Source: Prochlorococcus marinus str. GP2
Lineage (GTDB): Bacteria; Cyanobacteriota; Cyanobacteriia; PCC-6307; Cyanobiaceae
Length of the DNA: 64,000 nucleotides
Direction of reading: 5' to 3'
Assembly (NCBI RefSeq): GCF_000759885.1
Contig: NZ_JNAH01000004.1
Location: 62,001 to 126,000 of the forward strand
Shown here one piece after another: positions 17,618-27,383 of the stretch. Made by a program: the position numbers and the translations under genes. The first letter of the stretch is position 1; every line of letters begins with the position of its first letter. The notes beneath the pieces are model-generated. The model was not told the origin of the DNA. It saw nothing but the letters and a program-made list of their open reading frames with translations, and searched no databases.

Positions 17618-17629
17618 CCTTTTAAAATT

Positions 17630-18334
17630 ATGGCTGTTGTATCACTATCAGAAATGATGGAAGCTGGTGCTCATTTTGGGCATCAAACTAGACGTTGGAA
17701 CCCGAAGATGTCTAAGTATATATATTGTGCGAGAAACGGAGTTCATATTATTGATCTTGTAAAAACAGCATTGTGTATGAACAATGCTTATAAATGGACT
17801 AGAAACGCAGCAAAAAGCGGTAAACGTTTCCTATTTGTTGGTACAAAAAAACAAGCATCAGATGTTGTAGCTCAAGAAGCTACCCGCTGTGGAGCTGCAT
17901 ATGTAAATCAAAGATGGCTTGGAGGTATGTTGACTAATTGGACAACAATGAAAGCTAGGATTGAAAGATTAAAGGATCTAGAAAGAATGGAAAGCAGTGG
18001 TTCAATAGCAATGAGGCCTAAAAAAGAAGCTGCAGTATTAAGGAGAGAACTTGAAAGATTACAAAAATACTTAGGTGGACTTAAGGGTATGAGAAGGTTA
18101 CCAGATGTAGTTGTATTGGTTGATCAGAGAAGAGAATCTAATGCAGTATTAGAAGCTAGAAAATTAGATATCTCACTCGTATCAATGTTGGATACAAATT
18201 GTGATCCTGATTTGTGTGAAGTTCCAATTCCTTGTAACGATGATGCCGTTAGATCTGTGCAACTTATTTTAGGAAGACTTGCAGATGCCATAAATGAGGG
18301 TAGAAAGGGCTCTAATGCCGAAAGAAAAAATTAA
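17630..18334 (+). CDS. rpsB: 30S ribosomal protein S2
   Basis: A 234-aa protein with the S2 hallmarks: a [19 protein letters not shown] start, then FVGTKKQA, the [11 protein letters not shown] motif, and [14 protein letters not shown] near residue 160. It is a component of the small ribosomal subunit, added late in assembly. Followed by tsf in the nearly universal rpsB-tsf operon (44-base gap). A candidate leader structure precedes it. Confidence 0.97.
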   Translation: MAVVSLSEMMEAGAHFGHQTRRWNPKMSKYIYCARNGVHIIDLVKTALCMNNAYKWTRNAAKSGKRFLFVGTKKQASDVVAQEATRCGAAYVNQRWLGGMLTNWTTMKARIERLKDLERMESSGSIAMRPKKEAAVLRRELERLQKYLGGLKGMRRLPDVVVLVDQRRESNAVLEARKLDISLVSMLDTNCDPDLCEVPIPCNDDAVRSVQLILGRLADAINEGRKGSNAERKN

Positions 18335-18378
18335 ATTCTAATTTAAAACTTACTATTCACTATTTTTTATTACTTCAA

Positions 18379-19035
18379 ATGGGAAACATTACAGCAAAAC
18401 TTGTAAAAGATCTTAGAGACAAAACTGGCGCAGGAATGATGGACTGCAAAAAAGCACTTAACGAAACTGAAGGGAATCTAGATAAAGCTTTGGAATGGTT
18501 AAGAAAGAAAGGCATAGCTAGTGCCGAAAAGAAATCGGGAAGAGTAGCGGCTGAAGGATCAATTGGTAGTTATATTCATACTGGGTCAAGAGTCGGAGTT
18601 TTACTAGAGTTAAATTGTGAAACCGATTTCGTTGCTAGAGGTGATATATTCCAATCTCTGTTGAAGGATGTCTCAATGCAAGTAGCAGCATGCCCAAATG
18701 TTGAGTATGTATCAATTGATGAAATACCTGGAGATGTTGTGGAAAAAGAAAAGCAGATTGAAATGGGTAGGGATGATTTATCTGGAAAACCAGAACAAAT
18801 TAAAGAAAAAATAGTTGAAGGGAGAATAGCAAAAAGACTTAATGAGCTTGTTTTGCTTTCACAACCATACATTAAAGATAGTTCTCTAACAGTTGAGGAT
18901 CTTGTTAAACAAGCAGCTGCAAAAATTGGGGAAAATATCAAAGTAAGACGCTTTACAAGATATACATTGGGTGAAGGCATCGAAAAAAATCAGGTGGACT
19001 TTGCGGAAGAAGTCGCATCAATGCAAACAAACTAG
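18379..19035 (+). CDS. tsf: Elongation factor Ts
   Basis: A 218-aa nucleotide exchange factor for EF-Tu. The conserved N-terminal motif [16 protein letters not shown] and the core [14 protein letters not shown] are both present. Length is typical for the short cyanobacterial form, which has a single core domain repeat. Downstream of rpsB, as expected. Ends four bases before the likely TTG start of the unknown gene at 19040. Confidence 0.97.
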   Translation: MGNITAKLVKDLRDKTGAGMMDCKKALNETEGNLDKALEWLRKKGIASAEKKSGRVAAEGSIGSYIHTGSRVGVLLELNCETDFVARGDIFQSLLKDVSMQVAACPNVEYVSIDEIPGDVVEKEKQIEMGRDDLSGKPEQIKEKIVEGRIAKRLNELVLLSQPYIKDSSLTVEDLVKQAAAKIGENIKVRRFTRYTLGEGIEKNQVDFAEEVASMQTN

Positions 19036-19039
19036 TCAC

Positions 19040-20122
19040 TTGAATGATTTGAATAATTTTAATAATTACATAGATTTAGATAAAATTAATTCTCAATTAG
19101 AGAGAGCAGAGATACAAAAAAGAATATTAACTAGAAATATCTATAGGGAATATGAAATTTATCTTAATCTCGTAAGAGATCTACTTTTTATCTCTGTAGA
19201 AAAAGGCCTCAATCAAATATGTAATTATCCAACAATTAATGATAATTTCTTGAATGAAAATGAATTTTTTAGCCTTTTTGAAAAAAAAATAAGTAAATTA
19301 ATATTGACGAATTTACCCTTTTTAACAGTAGAACAATTAAAGATAAATGAAATTGAAAAAAATATAAATAAGGAAATTAATTTAACTATTTTTGATAGTT
19401 CCACAAAAATAAGGGATGATCAAAAAGAAAAATTTCAATATGATGGTTATCAATTAAAAGAACAAATTCAGTTCGAGATTACTGAAGACTTATCAAATAC
19501 TTCTGAATATTATCAAGTTCATAATTATGAGAGATTAGTGTCACTTAATTTAGATAATAACCAAAATAATAATTATTTATTAAAAAAAAATATTTTTGAA
19601 AATTTAGGAGTTGAAAAACAATTTATTTCCTCCTTACTTGAATTAATAGGAGAAGAAAAGGTGGAAAAACCAAGATATCAAGAAAAAGAAAATATCAATC
19701 AAATGGATAATTTACCAAAAAATCAGATTTTTAATGATTTTGATTTAATAGATAAGTCATTGGAAAATTTACTATTGAATCTCTCATATAATGTTAATCA
19801 AGAATTATTCAAGGCAAATCTAATTAAAAAGATGATAACTAAAGATACCTTTGATTACTTAGTAGGCAAAAATTTTATGATAAAACATCCATATCCTTTT
19901 GTTATTAATTTCGAATTAAACTTAAATCGGTCATCATTAATCGGCAATAATTTGCCAAGCATTATTTTCTTCAATATATCTACTGTTGAGTTAGAGTTTA
20001 AAAATTTAAATCTTTCTATTCAAAGGAACAAAATAAATGAGCTAAAAAATCAATTTCAGCGTTTGATTAAAAAAGAGACATATTGGAGGCAAAAAGAAAT
20101 AACTTTGAATAAAATACGTTGA
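19040..20122 (+). CDS. Hypothetical protein, 360 aa, between tsf and recG
   Basis: A soluble protein rich in Asn, Lys, Ile and Glu, with long helical stretches and no membrane segment. I recognise no domain. The frame is open back to an ATG at 18971, but that start would overlap tsf by 65 bases and encode an out-of-character basic stretch. A TTG at 19040, four bases after the tsf stop, is the better start. Position in the rpsB-tsf-X-recG cluster suggests co-transcription. The C-terminal 30 residues are strongly basic and helical. Confidence 0.7.
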   Translation: MNDLNNFNNYIDLDKINSQLERAEIQKRILTRNIYREYEIYLNLVRDLLFISVEKGLNQICNYPTINDNFLNENEFFSLFEKKISKLILTNLPFLTVEQLKINEIEKNINKEINLTIFDSSTKIRDDQKEKFQYDGYQLKEQIQFEITEDLSNTSEYYQVHNYERLVSLNLDNNQNNNYLLKKNIFENLGVEKQFISSLLELIGEEKVEKPRYQEKENINQMDNLPKNQIFNDFDLIDKSLENLLLNLSYNVNQELFKANLIKKMITKDTFDYLVGKNFMIKHPYPFVINFELNLNRSSLIGNNLPSIIFFNISTVELEFKNLNLSIQRNKINELKNQFQRLIKKETYWRQKEITLNKIR

Positions 20123-20144
20123 AAAAATAACTCTTTTTTCAAAT

Positions 20145-22601
20145 GTGACTATTAGCGAGAATAATAATAAATTAATTAAAGATTGGATAAGACCTCTTCA
20201 AAAATCTCTTACTATTGAAACTGAAAATAAATTTATTAATACTTTAGGAAGAGAAAAATATTTTAATGATTATTTGCATGAATCATTAAAAAAACTAGAT
20301 AATCTAAATCTCTCAGACGAATATTTAAGAATATTTTATGATTTTTCTAAAAAATATAATGAATATAATAAATTAGATAAAAATCAAAGAAAAAGGTTAA
20401 TTATAGATACAAGAAAAAATCTTTATAAACTAGGGAAAACTCTAGAAATAAAAAGTTCCAATAATATTAATAATAATGTTTTTCTGAATAAAGCTGATTC
20501 AAGTTTGTCTTTTGATTCAGATATTTCATTAATAAAAAATGTAGGAAAAGTTTATAAAAATAAGCTTAATGAATTAGGGATATTTCATATAAAAGATCTA
20601 ATTAATTATTTCCCACGAACATATCTAGACTATACGAATAGAGTCAAGATAATAAATTTAAAACCAGAGAATTTATACACGTGCATCGCAAACGTAAAAA
20701 GATTTTATATTCATAAGAGTAAAAAAAATAGTAATTTATCAATAATGAATATTGTAGTTTCTGATGAAACGTCTTCAATAAAGGTAACAAAATTTTTTTT
20801 AGGAAGAAGATTTAGATCTTACTCCTTCTTCACATCTCAAAAATCTTTGTATATTCCTGGAACCAAATTAGCAATTTCCGGCAAGGTTAAATTGACTGAG
20901 TATGGTAAAACTTTTGTAGATCCGCAGATTGAAATTCTTAAGGATAACAATGATAATTTTAATTTCTCAGGCAAAATATTACCCTTGTATTCATTAGGTG
21001 AAGCTCTATCAAATATGAGTTTTATAAAACTTATGAAAAAGGTACTAATTTATGCAAAGCAATATCCAGAAATTTTAAATAAAAAGCAACTTGATTCATT
21101 ATCTTTATTATCAAAAGGAGAGTCGTTGATTAATATTCATTTCCCACCAACTAAAGAAGCACTTATTGAGTCAAAAAAACGTTTGGTTTTTGATGAGTTA
21201 TTCCTACTGCAAATAAAGTTCCTTCTTAGAAAAAGAAAGATCAACAAAAATGTAACTTCCCAACAATTACCTCAAAAGAAATCTTTATTAAAAGAATTTT
21301 TAAATACTTTTCCTTTTGAATTAACAAAATCTCAAGAAAATGTTTTAAATGAAATTAAGAAAGATTTATCTAATCCTGTACCAATGTCTAGATTGCTTCA
21401 GGGAGATGTGGGAAGCGGTAAAACCATAATTGCAATAGCTTCTCTTTTACTTGTCATTGAAAAAAACCTGCAAGGAGCATTTATGGTCCCAACTGAGGTA
21501 TTGGCAGAACAACATTATAAAAATCTATTAAAATATTTGAATCCTCTATTAGTTTCTGTTGAACTACTTACTGGGAATACTCCTCAAAAAAAGAGAAAAG
21601 AAATTTTCTCTAATTTGAACAATGGATTAGTTGATATCCTCGTAGGTACTCATGCATTATTTGAGGATAAAGTCATCTTTAATTCATTAGGGATGGTCGT
21701 AATTGATGAACAACATAGATTTGGAGTTACTCAAAGAAATAGATTACTAAATAAAGGAGAAAATACTAACTTGTTATCAATGACAGCAACACCAATTCCA
21801 AGAACTCTTGCGCTTTCCATTTATGGTGATTTAGATGTGAGTCAAATTAAAGAACTCCCTCCTGGGAGAGTTCCTATTACAACAAAAATAATTTCAGAAG
21901 ATGATTTAACTAAGTTGTTCAAAATTGTTGAAGATGAGATCAATAAGGGAAAGCAAGCTTATGTGATTTTGCCACTTATAGAAGATTCAGAAAAAATGAA
22001 TTTAAGCTCCGCAAAGAAAATATTCAAACATTTATCAGAAGAGATCTTTTTTAACAAAAAAGTTGGATTATTACATGGCAAATTAAGTTCACAAGAAAAG
22101 AATGAGGTGATTAATTCTTTTTTAAAGAATGAAATTAATATATTGGTTTCAACCACTGTAATTGAGGTTGGTATTGATGTGCCTAACGCCACAATTATGA
22201 TTATTTATAATTCGGACAGATTTGGATTGTCCCAGCTACATCAATTAAGGGGGAGAGTTGGTAGAGGATCAACAAAATCTTTTTGTTATCTTGTAACATC
22301 CGATAAAAATGGATTAGAAAATAAACGACTTTGTGTTTTGCAAAAATCTAATGATGGCTTTTATATTGCTGAAAAAGATTTGGAGCTTAGAGGACCAGGA
22401 CAGATTTTAGGATATAAACAATCCGGATTGCCTGATTTTGTACTGGACAATTTACCTAACAATAAATTTCTTATTGATAAGGCGCGTGAAGAGGCTATTA
22501 AGATTATTAGTGATGATCCTGATTTAAAAAAAAATATTGTTTTAAGAAATATACTTATTGATAATTCTGAAAATAAATTCATTCATGATTTCTTGAATTG
22601 A
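20145..22601 (+). CDS. recG: ATP-dependent DNA helicase RecG
   Basis: An 818-aa branch-migration helicase that remodels stalled replication forks and Holliday junctions. An N-terminal extension of about 125 residues is followed by the wedge/OB domain (about 165-280). The SF2 helicase motor has motif I QGDVGSGKT (about 418-426), motif II DEQH and an SMTATPIPR motif III. Motif VI is the QLRGRVGRG stretch near residue 705. The TRG-like C terminus is intact. The start is a GTG at 20145. The N-terminal extension is longer than in E. coli RecG, as in other cyanobacteria. Confidence 0.96.
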   Translation: MTISENNNKLIKDWIRPLQKSLTIETENKFINTLGREKYFNDYLHESLKKLDNLNLSDEYLRIFYDFSKKYNEYNKLDKNQRKRLIIDTRKNLYKLGKTLEIKSSNNINNNVFLNKADSSLSFDSDISLIKNVGKVYKNKLNELGIFHIKDLINYFPRTYLDYTNRVKIINLKPENLYTCIANVKRFYIHKSKKNSNLSIMNIVVSDETSSIKVTKFFLGRRFRSYSFFTSQKSLYIPGTKLAISGKVKLTEYGKTFVDPQIEILKDNNDNFNFSGKILPLYSLGEALSNMSFIKLMKKVLIYAKQYPEILNKKQLDSLSLLSKGESLINIHFPPTKEALIESKKRLVFDELFLLQIKFLLRKRKINKNVTSQQLPQKKSLLKEFLNTFPFELTKSQENVLNEIKKDLSNPVPMSRLLQGDVGSGKTIIAIASLLLVIEKNLQGAFMVPTEVLAEQHYKNLLKYLNPLLVSVELLTGNTPQKKRKEIFSNLNNGLVDILVGTHALFEDKVIFNSLGMVVIDEQHRFGVTQRNRLLNKGENTNLLSMTATPIPRTLALSIYGDLDVSQIKELPPGRVPITTKIISEDDLTKLFKIVEDEINKGKQAYVILPLIEDSEKMNLSSAKKIFKHLSEEIFFNKKVGLLHGKLSSQEKNEVINSFLKNEINILVSTTVIEVGIDVPNATIMIIYNSDRFGLSQLHQLRGRVGRGSTKSFCYLVTSDKNGLENKRLCVLQKSNDGFYIAEKDLELRGPGQILGYKQSGLPDFVLDNLPNNKFLIDKAREEAIKIISDDPDLKKNIVLRNILIDNSENKFIHDFLN

Positions 22602-22658
22602 AAATTATCATTGTAATTTTTGATATATATGCCACCATAAATCAATTGCAAATTTCAA

Positions 22659-23342
22659 TTGAAAATTTGGAATAACATACCAATTAAAGATAATGGAGAT
22701 AAATTAATAGCTATACCTAGCTACTTTAAATTTTTAGATCCTCACCCTTACTATCATTTAGGAGCACCTTATAAAGATAAAACTTCTATTTGGAAATTAA
22801 GAGAGGAGGTCGTAAATAGATTAGTAAAAGTAAATGATTATTTGATATCAAAGAGTAGTTTTTACCTCTTAATTTATGATACTTGGCGACCCTTAGAGGT
22901 CCAGGAATTTATGTTTAAAAGAGCATTTTTATTAGAGTGTAAAAAATCCGATATTGTTGCTTCTTATGAAAATATAAAGTCTTACCCATCTATTTTAAAA
23001 AAAGTTGAAAAATTTTGGGCATATCCTTCTTATGACTCTATGTGTCCTCCTCCTCATTCAACAGGGGGTGCACTGGATGTTTGTTTATCAGATAAAGACG
23101 GAAATATTATTGAAATGGGAAGCACGGTTGATCAAATGGATGAGACCTCGAATCCTTATTTTTATGCAAACATAAAGAATGAAGAAGCAATTATTTGGAA
23201 TAATAGAAGAAATTTTTTAAGTGAAATTATGACTAAATTTGGTTTTGCTCAACATCCAAATGAATGGTGGCATTTTAGTTATGGTGATCAATTATGGGCT
23301 TGGAAAAATAAAAAAGAAAATGCCATTTATGGAAAAATTTAA
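22659..23342 (+). CDS. VanX-type D-alanyl-D-alanine dipeptidase
   Basis: A 227-aa zinc peptidase of family M15D. Key residues are visible: an Arg in YDTWRPLEVQEFM, the S-T-G-G-A-L-D-V zinc motif preceded by His (about residues 133-140), and an EWWHFSYG zinc-binding end. Members cleave D-Ala-D-Ala. In organisms without vancomycin resistance they are thought to serve cell-wall turnover or D-Ala catabolism. No signal peptide, so probably cytoplasmic. The start is a TTG at 22659. Convergent with sir, with a 3-base gap. Confidence 0.82.
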   Translation: MKIWNNIPIKDNGDKLIAIPSYFKFLDPHPYYHLGAPYKDKTSIWKLREEVVNRLVKVNDYLISKSSFYLLIYDTWRPLEVQEFMFKRAFLLECKKSDIVASYENIKSYPSILKKVEKFWAYPSYDSMCPPPHSTGGALDVCLSDKDGNIIEMGSTVDQMDETSNPYFYANIKNEEAIIWNNRRNFLSEIMTKFGFAQHPNEWWHFSYGDQLWAWKNKKENAIYGKI

Positions 23343-23345
23343 ATT

Positions 23346-25133
23346 CTATTGAATCTCATTAAGTAAATTTAAAATTGAACTTTCATCTTGGGTATTTATA
23401 AAATCTCCAAAATCTAAATCCGAACTTTTTTTCCAATGATCAAATAATGGTTGAAGAGTTTTTTCTAAATCGTTAAGTTCCATTCTTTGTAAAAAAGGTT
23501 TAGCAAGCCTTTGTAGATTTTTGCTTCCCCCCAACCATAATTGGTATTTGTTTTGCCCACTTCCAACAAGTGCTAATTCGGCCATGTAAGGCCTGGTACA
23601 TCCATTCGGACATCCTGTCATCCTAAATAATATTGTTTTTTGTATTTTTAGATCTAGTAGTAAATTTTCAATCCTTTTTAGTACATCTGGCAATATTCTT
23701 TCAGCTTCAGTCATTGCAAGACCACAAAGTGGTAAAGCAGGACAAGCTAAAGCGTGTCTTTGTATTTCATTAATATTTTCTAAATTTTCGTATCCAATTT
23801 TTGATAGAGATTTTTGAATTTCACCTTTGTTTTTATTGAGGATATTACAAAGTAAAATATCTTGATTAGGTGTGAGTCTTAAATCTAAATTATATTTTTT
23901 AACAATACTTGTGATGGTATTCTTCTTCTCTCCAGATAATCTTCCTGATAATAATGGTAAACCTACGAAATGGGAGGTTTTATTTTGTTTATGCCAACCT
24001 AGGTAATCAATAAGAACCTTATCAGGTTCTTTTCTAATTTTTTTAATTTCTTTTTTGAAATACTTATCAGCGAGTATCTTTTTGAACCATTTAATACCTT
24101 TTCTATGAAGAAGATATTTCATTCTCGAATTTTTTCTTGATTTTCTATCACCATAATCCCTTTGAATAGCCACAATGCTTTGTATTAATTCATAAACATC
24201 AGGTTCTTCAACATATCCAAGCGGATCTGCAATTCTAGCAAAGGTCTCCTCATTATTATGTGTGCGACCCATACCACCTCCAACATAGAAGTTGCATCCT
24301 TCTAAGTTTCCATCTTTAGAAGTAAAGGCAACTATTCCTATGTCATTGGTAAGAAGATCTACAGAATTGTCCCCAGGAACTGTCACGGCACATTTGAATT
24401 TTCTCGGTAGATAAGTTGAACCATAAAGAGGCTCATCTTTTATTCCACTAAAAACATTATCTTTGAATTGGAGCTTCCTAATTGCTTCAATATCTTTATC
24501 AGGCTTTATGGTGTACTCTAAATCTCCATCAGCCCAAAGCTCTAAAAAAGTGCCTTGGCCAGCCATTGGGGTGAGAAGATCTGCAACTCTTTTTGCCAAT
24601 GCTCTTGCAATATTATAGTCTGGCGAATCAAACGGAGCCGCAGGGGCCATAACATTTCTATTAATGTCTCCACATGCAGCTAATGTGGAGCCCATTGAAT
24701 TTACTATTGTTTGAATTACTTCCTTTAGGTTCTCTTTTCTGATTCCATGCATTTGAAAGGCTTGTCTTGTAGTGGCCCTAAGTGTTCCATTACCTAATTT
24801 GTCAGATAATTCATCTAATGCTAAAAATAATTTCCCAGGGACTTCACCGCCAGGATTTCTTAACCTAAGCATCATTTGCCAATCTTTACTTTTGCCCGGC
24901 CTTCTATTTTCCCTGTTATCTTGTTGATAACTACCATGAAATTTTAATAACTGAACCGCATCATTTGTAAAATGATCACTTTCATTGACTAATTCTGTAG
25001 CAAGTGGTTCCTTAAGAAATTGACTGCTTTTTTTAAAATTTTCAAATTTAGAGACTTCTAGTCCATTTGCTAAACAAACAGTCTCTTCATTTGCAGAATC
25101 TTTTTTCTTTTTTACTTTCTCAACCTTGATCAA
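23346..25133 (-). CDS. sir: Ferredoxin-dependent sulfite reductase
   Basis: A 595-aa assimilatory enzyme that reduces sulfite to sulfide with six electrons from ferredoxin. Two ferrite reductase-like halves are present (the first with LRLRNPGG and TTRQAFQMHGI). The siroheme/4Fe-4S Cys ligands form the pattern CPALPLC then CPNGC near residues 468-520. Siroheme-binding Arg/Lys segments are present. It supplies sulfide for cysteine synthesis. The start is a TTG at 25133, giving a very Lys-rich first 15 residues; a somewhat later start is possible. Confidence 0.94.
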   Translation of the reverse strand: MIKVEKVKKKKDSANEETVCLANGLEVSKFENFKKSSQFLKEPLATELVNESDHFTNDAVQLLKFHGSYQQDNRENRRPGKSKDWQMMLRLRNPGGEVPGKLFLALDELSDKLGNGTLRATTRQAFQMHGIRKENLKEVIQTIVNSMGSTLAACGDINRNVMAPAAPFDSPDYNIARALAKRVADLLTPMAGQGTFLELWADGDLEYTIKPDKDIEAIRKLQFKDNVFSGIKDEPLYGSTYLPRKFKCAVTVPGDNSVDLLTNDIGIVAFTSKDGNLEGCNFYVGGGMGRTHNNEETFARIADPLGYVEEPDVYELIQSIVAIQRDYGDRKSRKNSRMKYLLHRKGIKWFKKILADKYFKKEIKKIRKEPDKVLIDYLGWHKQNKTSHFVGLPLLSGRLSGEKKNTITSIVKKYNLDLRLTPNQDILLCNILNKNKGEIQKSLSKIGYENLENINEIQRHALACPALPLCGLAMTEAERILPDVLKRIENLLLDLKIQKTILFRMTGCPNGCTRPYMAELALVGSGQNKYQLWLGGSKNLQRLAKPFLQRMELNDLEKTLQPLFDHWKKSSDLDFGDFINTQDESSILNLLNEIQ

Positions 25134-25220
25134 AGGACCAAAACATATCTCTTTTTATACATTAGCGAAAAGCTTATTTAACTGGTAGTAAATTATAGTA
25201 AGTAAAGTTATATTTTTTTC

Positions 25221-27383
25221 TTGTCTAAATATTTACTTGAGATAGGAACAGAAGAGTTGCCCGCAAAATTTTCTCATTCTGTTATAGAGCAATTTAAATC
25301 TCTAATAGAATTTGAATTGGATAAAAAGTTAATCAAATTCGAACAAATAGTTGTTACCTCCACACCAAGGAGGATAGTTCTACTTCTCGAAGGTTTAGTT
25401 GATTATGCAGAAGATAAGATAATAGAAAGAAAAGGGCCTAAAGCAAATTTAGCTTATTTAAATGGAAGTCCTACTAATGCTGCTTTAGGATTTGCTAATA
25501 GCTTAGATATAGATGTAGGTGAGCTAGAAATAAAAAACACGGAAAAGGGTGATTTTGTATTTGGAAAGAAAATTGAGAAAGGACTATCAACAAAAATTTC
25601 TTTGTCTTCGATTATCCCAAAATTAGTAAAGAGTATTCAAGGTCCTCGATTTATGAAATGGGGTGGTGGGAACATAAAATTTTCAAGACCTATTAGGTGG
25701 ATTGCCTCTATTTATAATGATGAAATTCTTGATTTTGAATTTGATGAATGTGATCCAAAAATCAAAATAAGTAATAAAACAAAAAGTCATAGGTTAATCA
25801 ATGAAGTTTTAGAAGTTCAGAATCCTGATGATTTTTTTGAATTATTGAAACGAAATAGAGTAATAGCTATTCGAAAAGAAAGAAAAGAGAAAATTGAAAG
25901 TTTAATTAATCAGGCATCTAAATCTTTAAATCTGAAACCTGACCTTTCAGAAGGATTACTAAATGAACTAACTGATTTAGTTGAATGGCCAGACTTAATT
26001 ATTGGCAAGTTTAATAATGAATTTCTTGATCTTCCTGTTGAAGTTCTCTCAACAGTCATGAAAATTCATCAGAGATATGTTCCTCTTTTATTTAAAAACG
26101 AAAGTTTTTCTAAACTAGATTTAAGCTCTGAAAAAAATATTAGTACAACTTTCTGCGTTATTTCAAATGGTCTTGAAAAATCAAATAATAATATTGCCAA
26201 AGGTAATGAGAAAGTATTAAGGGCAAGGTTTTCAGATGCAAAGTTTTTCGTAGAAAGTGACAAAAAAGTTACATCAATCGAAAGAACTGAAAAGCTTAAA
26301 TCTGTTTCATATTTAAAAGGACTTGGAAATATATTTCAGAGGGTAGAAAGGATAGAGGAAGTTACTAAAAAAATTCTTAAATTTTTAAATGATAAGTCTT
26401 TAGAAGAAAAAAAAATAATAGAAGCTGCTAAATACTGTAAAAACGACTTATGTAGCGAAATTGTTTTTGAATTCCCTGAGCTGCAAGGAATAATGGGTGG
26501 TAAATATCTTAAATATGAGGGATTTAGTGAGGATGTTTGCTTGGCTGTCGCTGAACACTACTTACCTGCTTTTTATAAAGATGCTTTGCCCTCCACAAAA
26601 TATGGTGCGATAGTTTCCATTTCAGATAAGATCGAAAATTTAATAAGCATATTTATTTCTGGTAAACGTCCTAGTGGATCATCTGATCCATATGCTTTAA
26701 GAAGGAATTTGAATGGAGTGATTAAAATAATTTGGGATTATGAACTTGATTTACCTTTAGATAAATTATTCAACGAACTTATTGATTTTTGGAAAATCGT
26801 ATTTCCGAATTTAAACTTCTCAAAAGAAACAGTATTTAATGATTTAAATGAATTTTTAGTACAAAGAATTGTTAGTCATCTAGAAGAAATATCACTAAGT
26901 AAAGAATTAATAAAGGCCGTTTGCTCTTCTGATGAATTATCTCAAAAAAAAGTATTGAATATTGTTGATCTTAAAAATAGGATAAACTCTATTATCAATT
27001 TTATCGAAAAGGATAAATTTGTTGAAATCCAGAAGGTAATTACTAGGGTAAGCAAATTAGCAAATAAAAGTGATATTTCAAGAGAAGTTCTTTCAAGAAG
27101 AGATTATATAAACACAAAACTTTTTGAAAAAGATTGTGAATTTAAAGTTTTTGAATTTATTGGAGAATTAGAAAAACTTTTTTCAGAGGGTTATTGCAAT
27201 TATTTGGAACTTCTAAATTTGTTTGAGATTAATGTAAACACTATCGAGGATTTATTTGATAATGAAAAGGGAGTCCTAATAATGGCAGAGGATTTAAAAA
27301 TAAGAAATAATAGACTCAATTTGTTGAGCTTAATTAGAAATTATTCTCTAAAAATTGCAGACTTTACACTTTTGAACTCTTAA
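25221..27383 (+). CDS. glyS: Glycyl-tRNA synthetase beta subunit
   Basis: A 720-aa subunit of the alpha2-beta2 bacterial glycyl-tRNA synthetase. It begins LLEIGTEELPAKF, the conserved opening of GlyS. It continues through FMKWGGGNIKFSRPIRWI and the HD-like segment containing AEHYLPAFYKDALP and GSSDPYALRR near residues 452-495. The alpha subunit gene glyQ is not in this window. The start is a TTG at 25221. The 3' end overlaps convergent chlP by 20 bases. Confidence 0.95.
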   Translation: MSKYLLEIGTEELPAKFSHSVIEQFKSLIEFELDKKLIKFEQIVVTSTPRRIVLLLEGLVDYAEDKIIERKGPKANLAYLNGSPTNAALGFANSLDIDVGELEIKNTEKGDFVFGKKIEKGLSTKISLSSIIPKLVKSIQGPRFMKWGGGNIKFSRPIRWIASIYNDEILDFEFDECDPKIKISNKTKSHRLINEVLEVQNPDDFFELLKRNRVIAIRKERKEKIESLINQASKSLNLKPDLSEGLLNELTDLVEWPDLIIGKFNNEFLDLPVEVLSTVMKIHQRYVPLLFKNESFSKLDLSSEKNISTTFCVISNGLEKSNNNIAKGNEKVLRARFSDAKFFVESDKKVTSIERTEKLKSVSYLKGLGNIFQRVERIEEVTKKILKFLNDKSLEEKKIIEAAKYCKNDLCSEIVFEFPELQGIMGGKYLKYEGFSEDVCLAVAEHYLPAFYKDALPSTKYGAIVSISDKIENLISIFISGKRPSGSSDPYALRRNLNGVIKIIWDYELDLPLDKLFNELIDFWKIVFPNLNFSKETVFNDLNEFLVQRIVSHLEEISLSKELIKAVCSSDELSQKKVLNIVDLKNRINSIINFIEKDKFVEIQKVITRVSKLANKSDISREVLSRRDYINTKLFEKDCEFKVFEFIGELEKLFSEGYCNYLELLNLFEINVNTIEDLFDNEKGVLIMAEDLKIRNNRLNLLSLIRNYSLKIADFTLLNS

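Noticed and set aside
18576-18980. Antisense ORF opposite tsf (134 codons)
   Set aside because: A shadow of tsf coding sequence; low-complexity Ser/Leu product and no start-region support.
18971-19039. N-terminal extension of the unknown gene before recG
   Set aside because: The ATG at 18971 would overlap tsf by 65 bases and add a basic stretch unlike the rest. A TTG at 19040 is more plausible.
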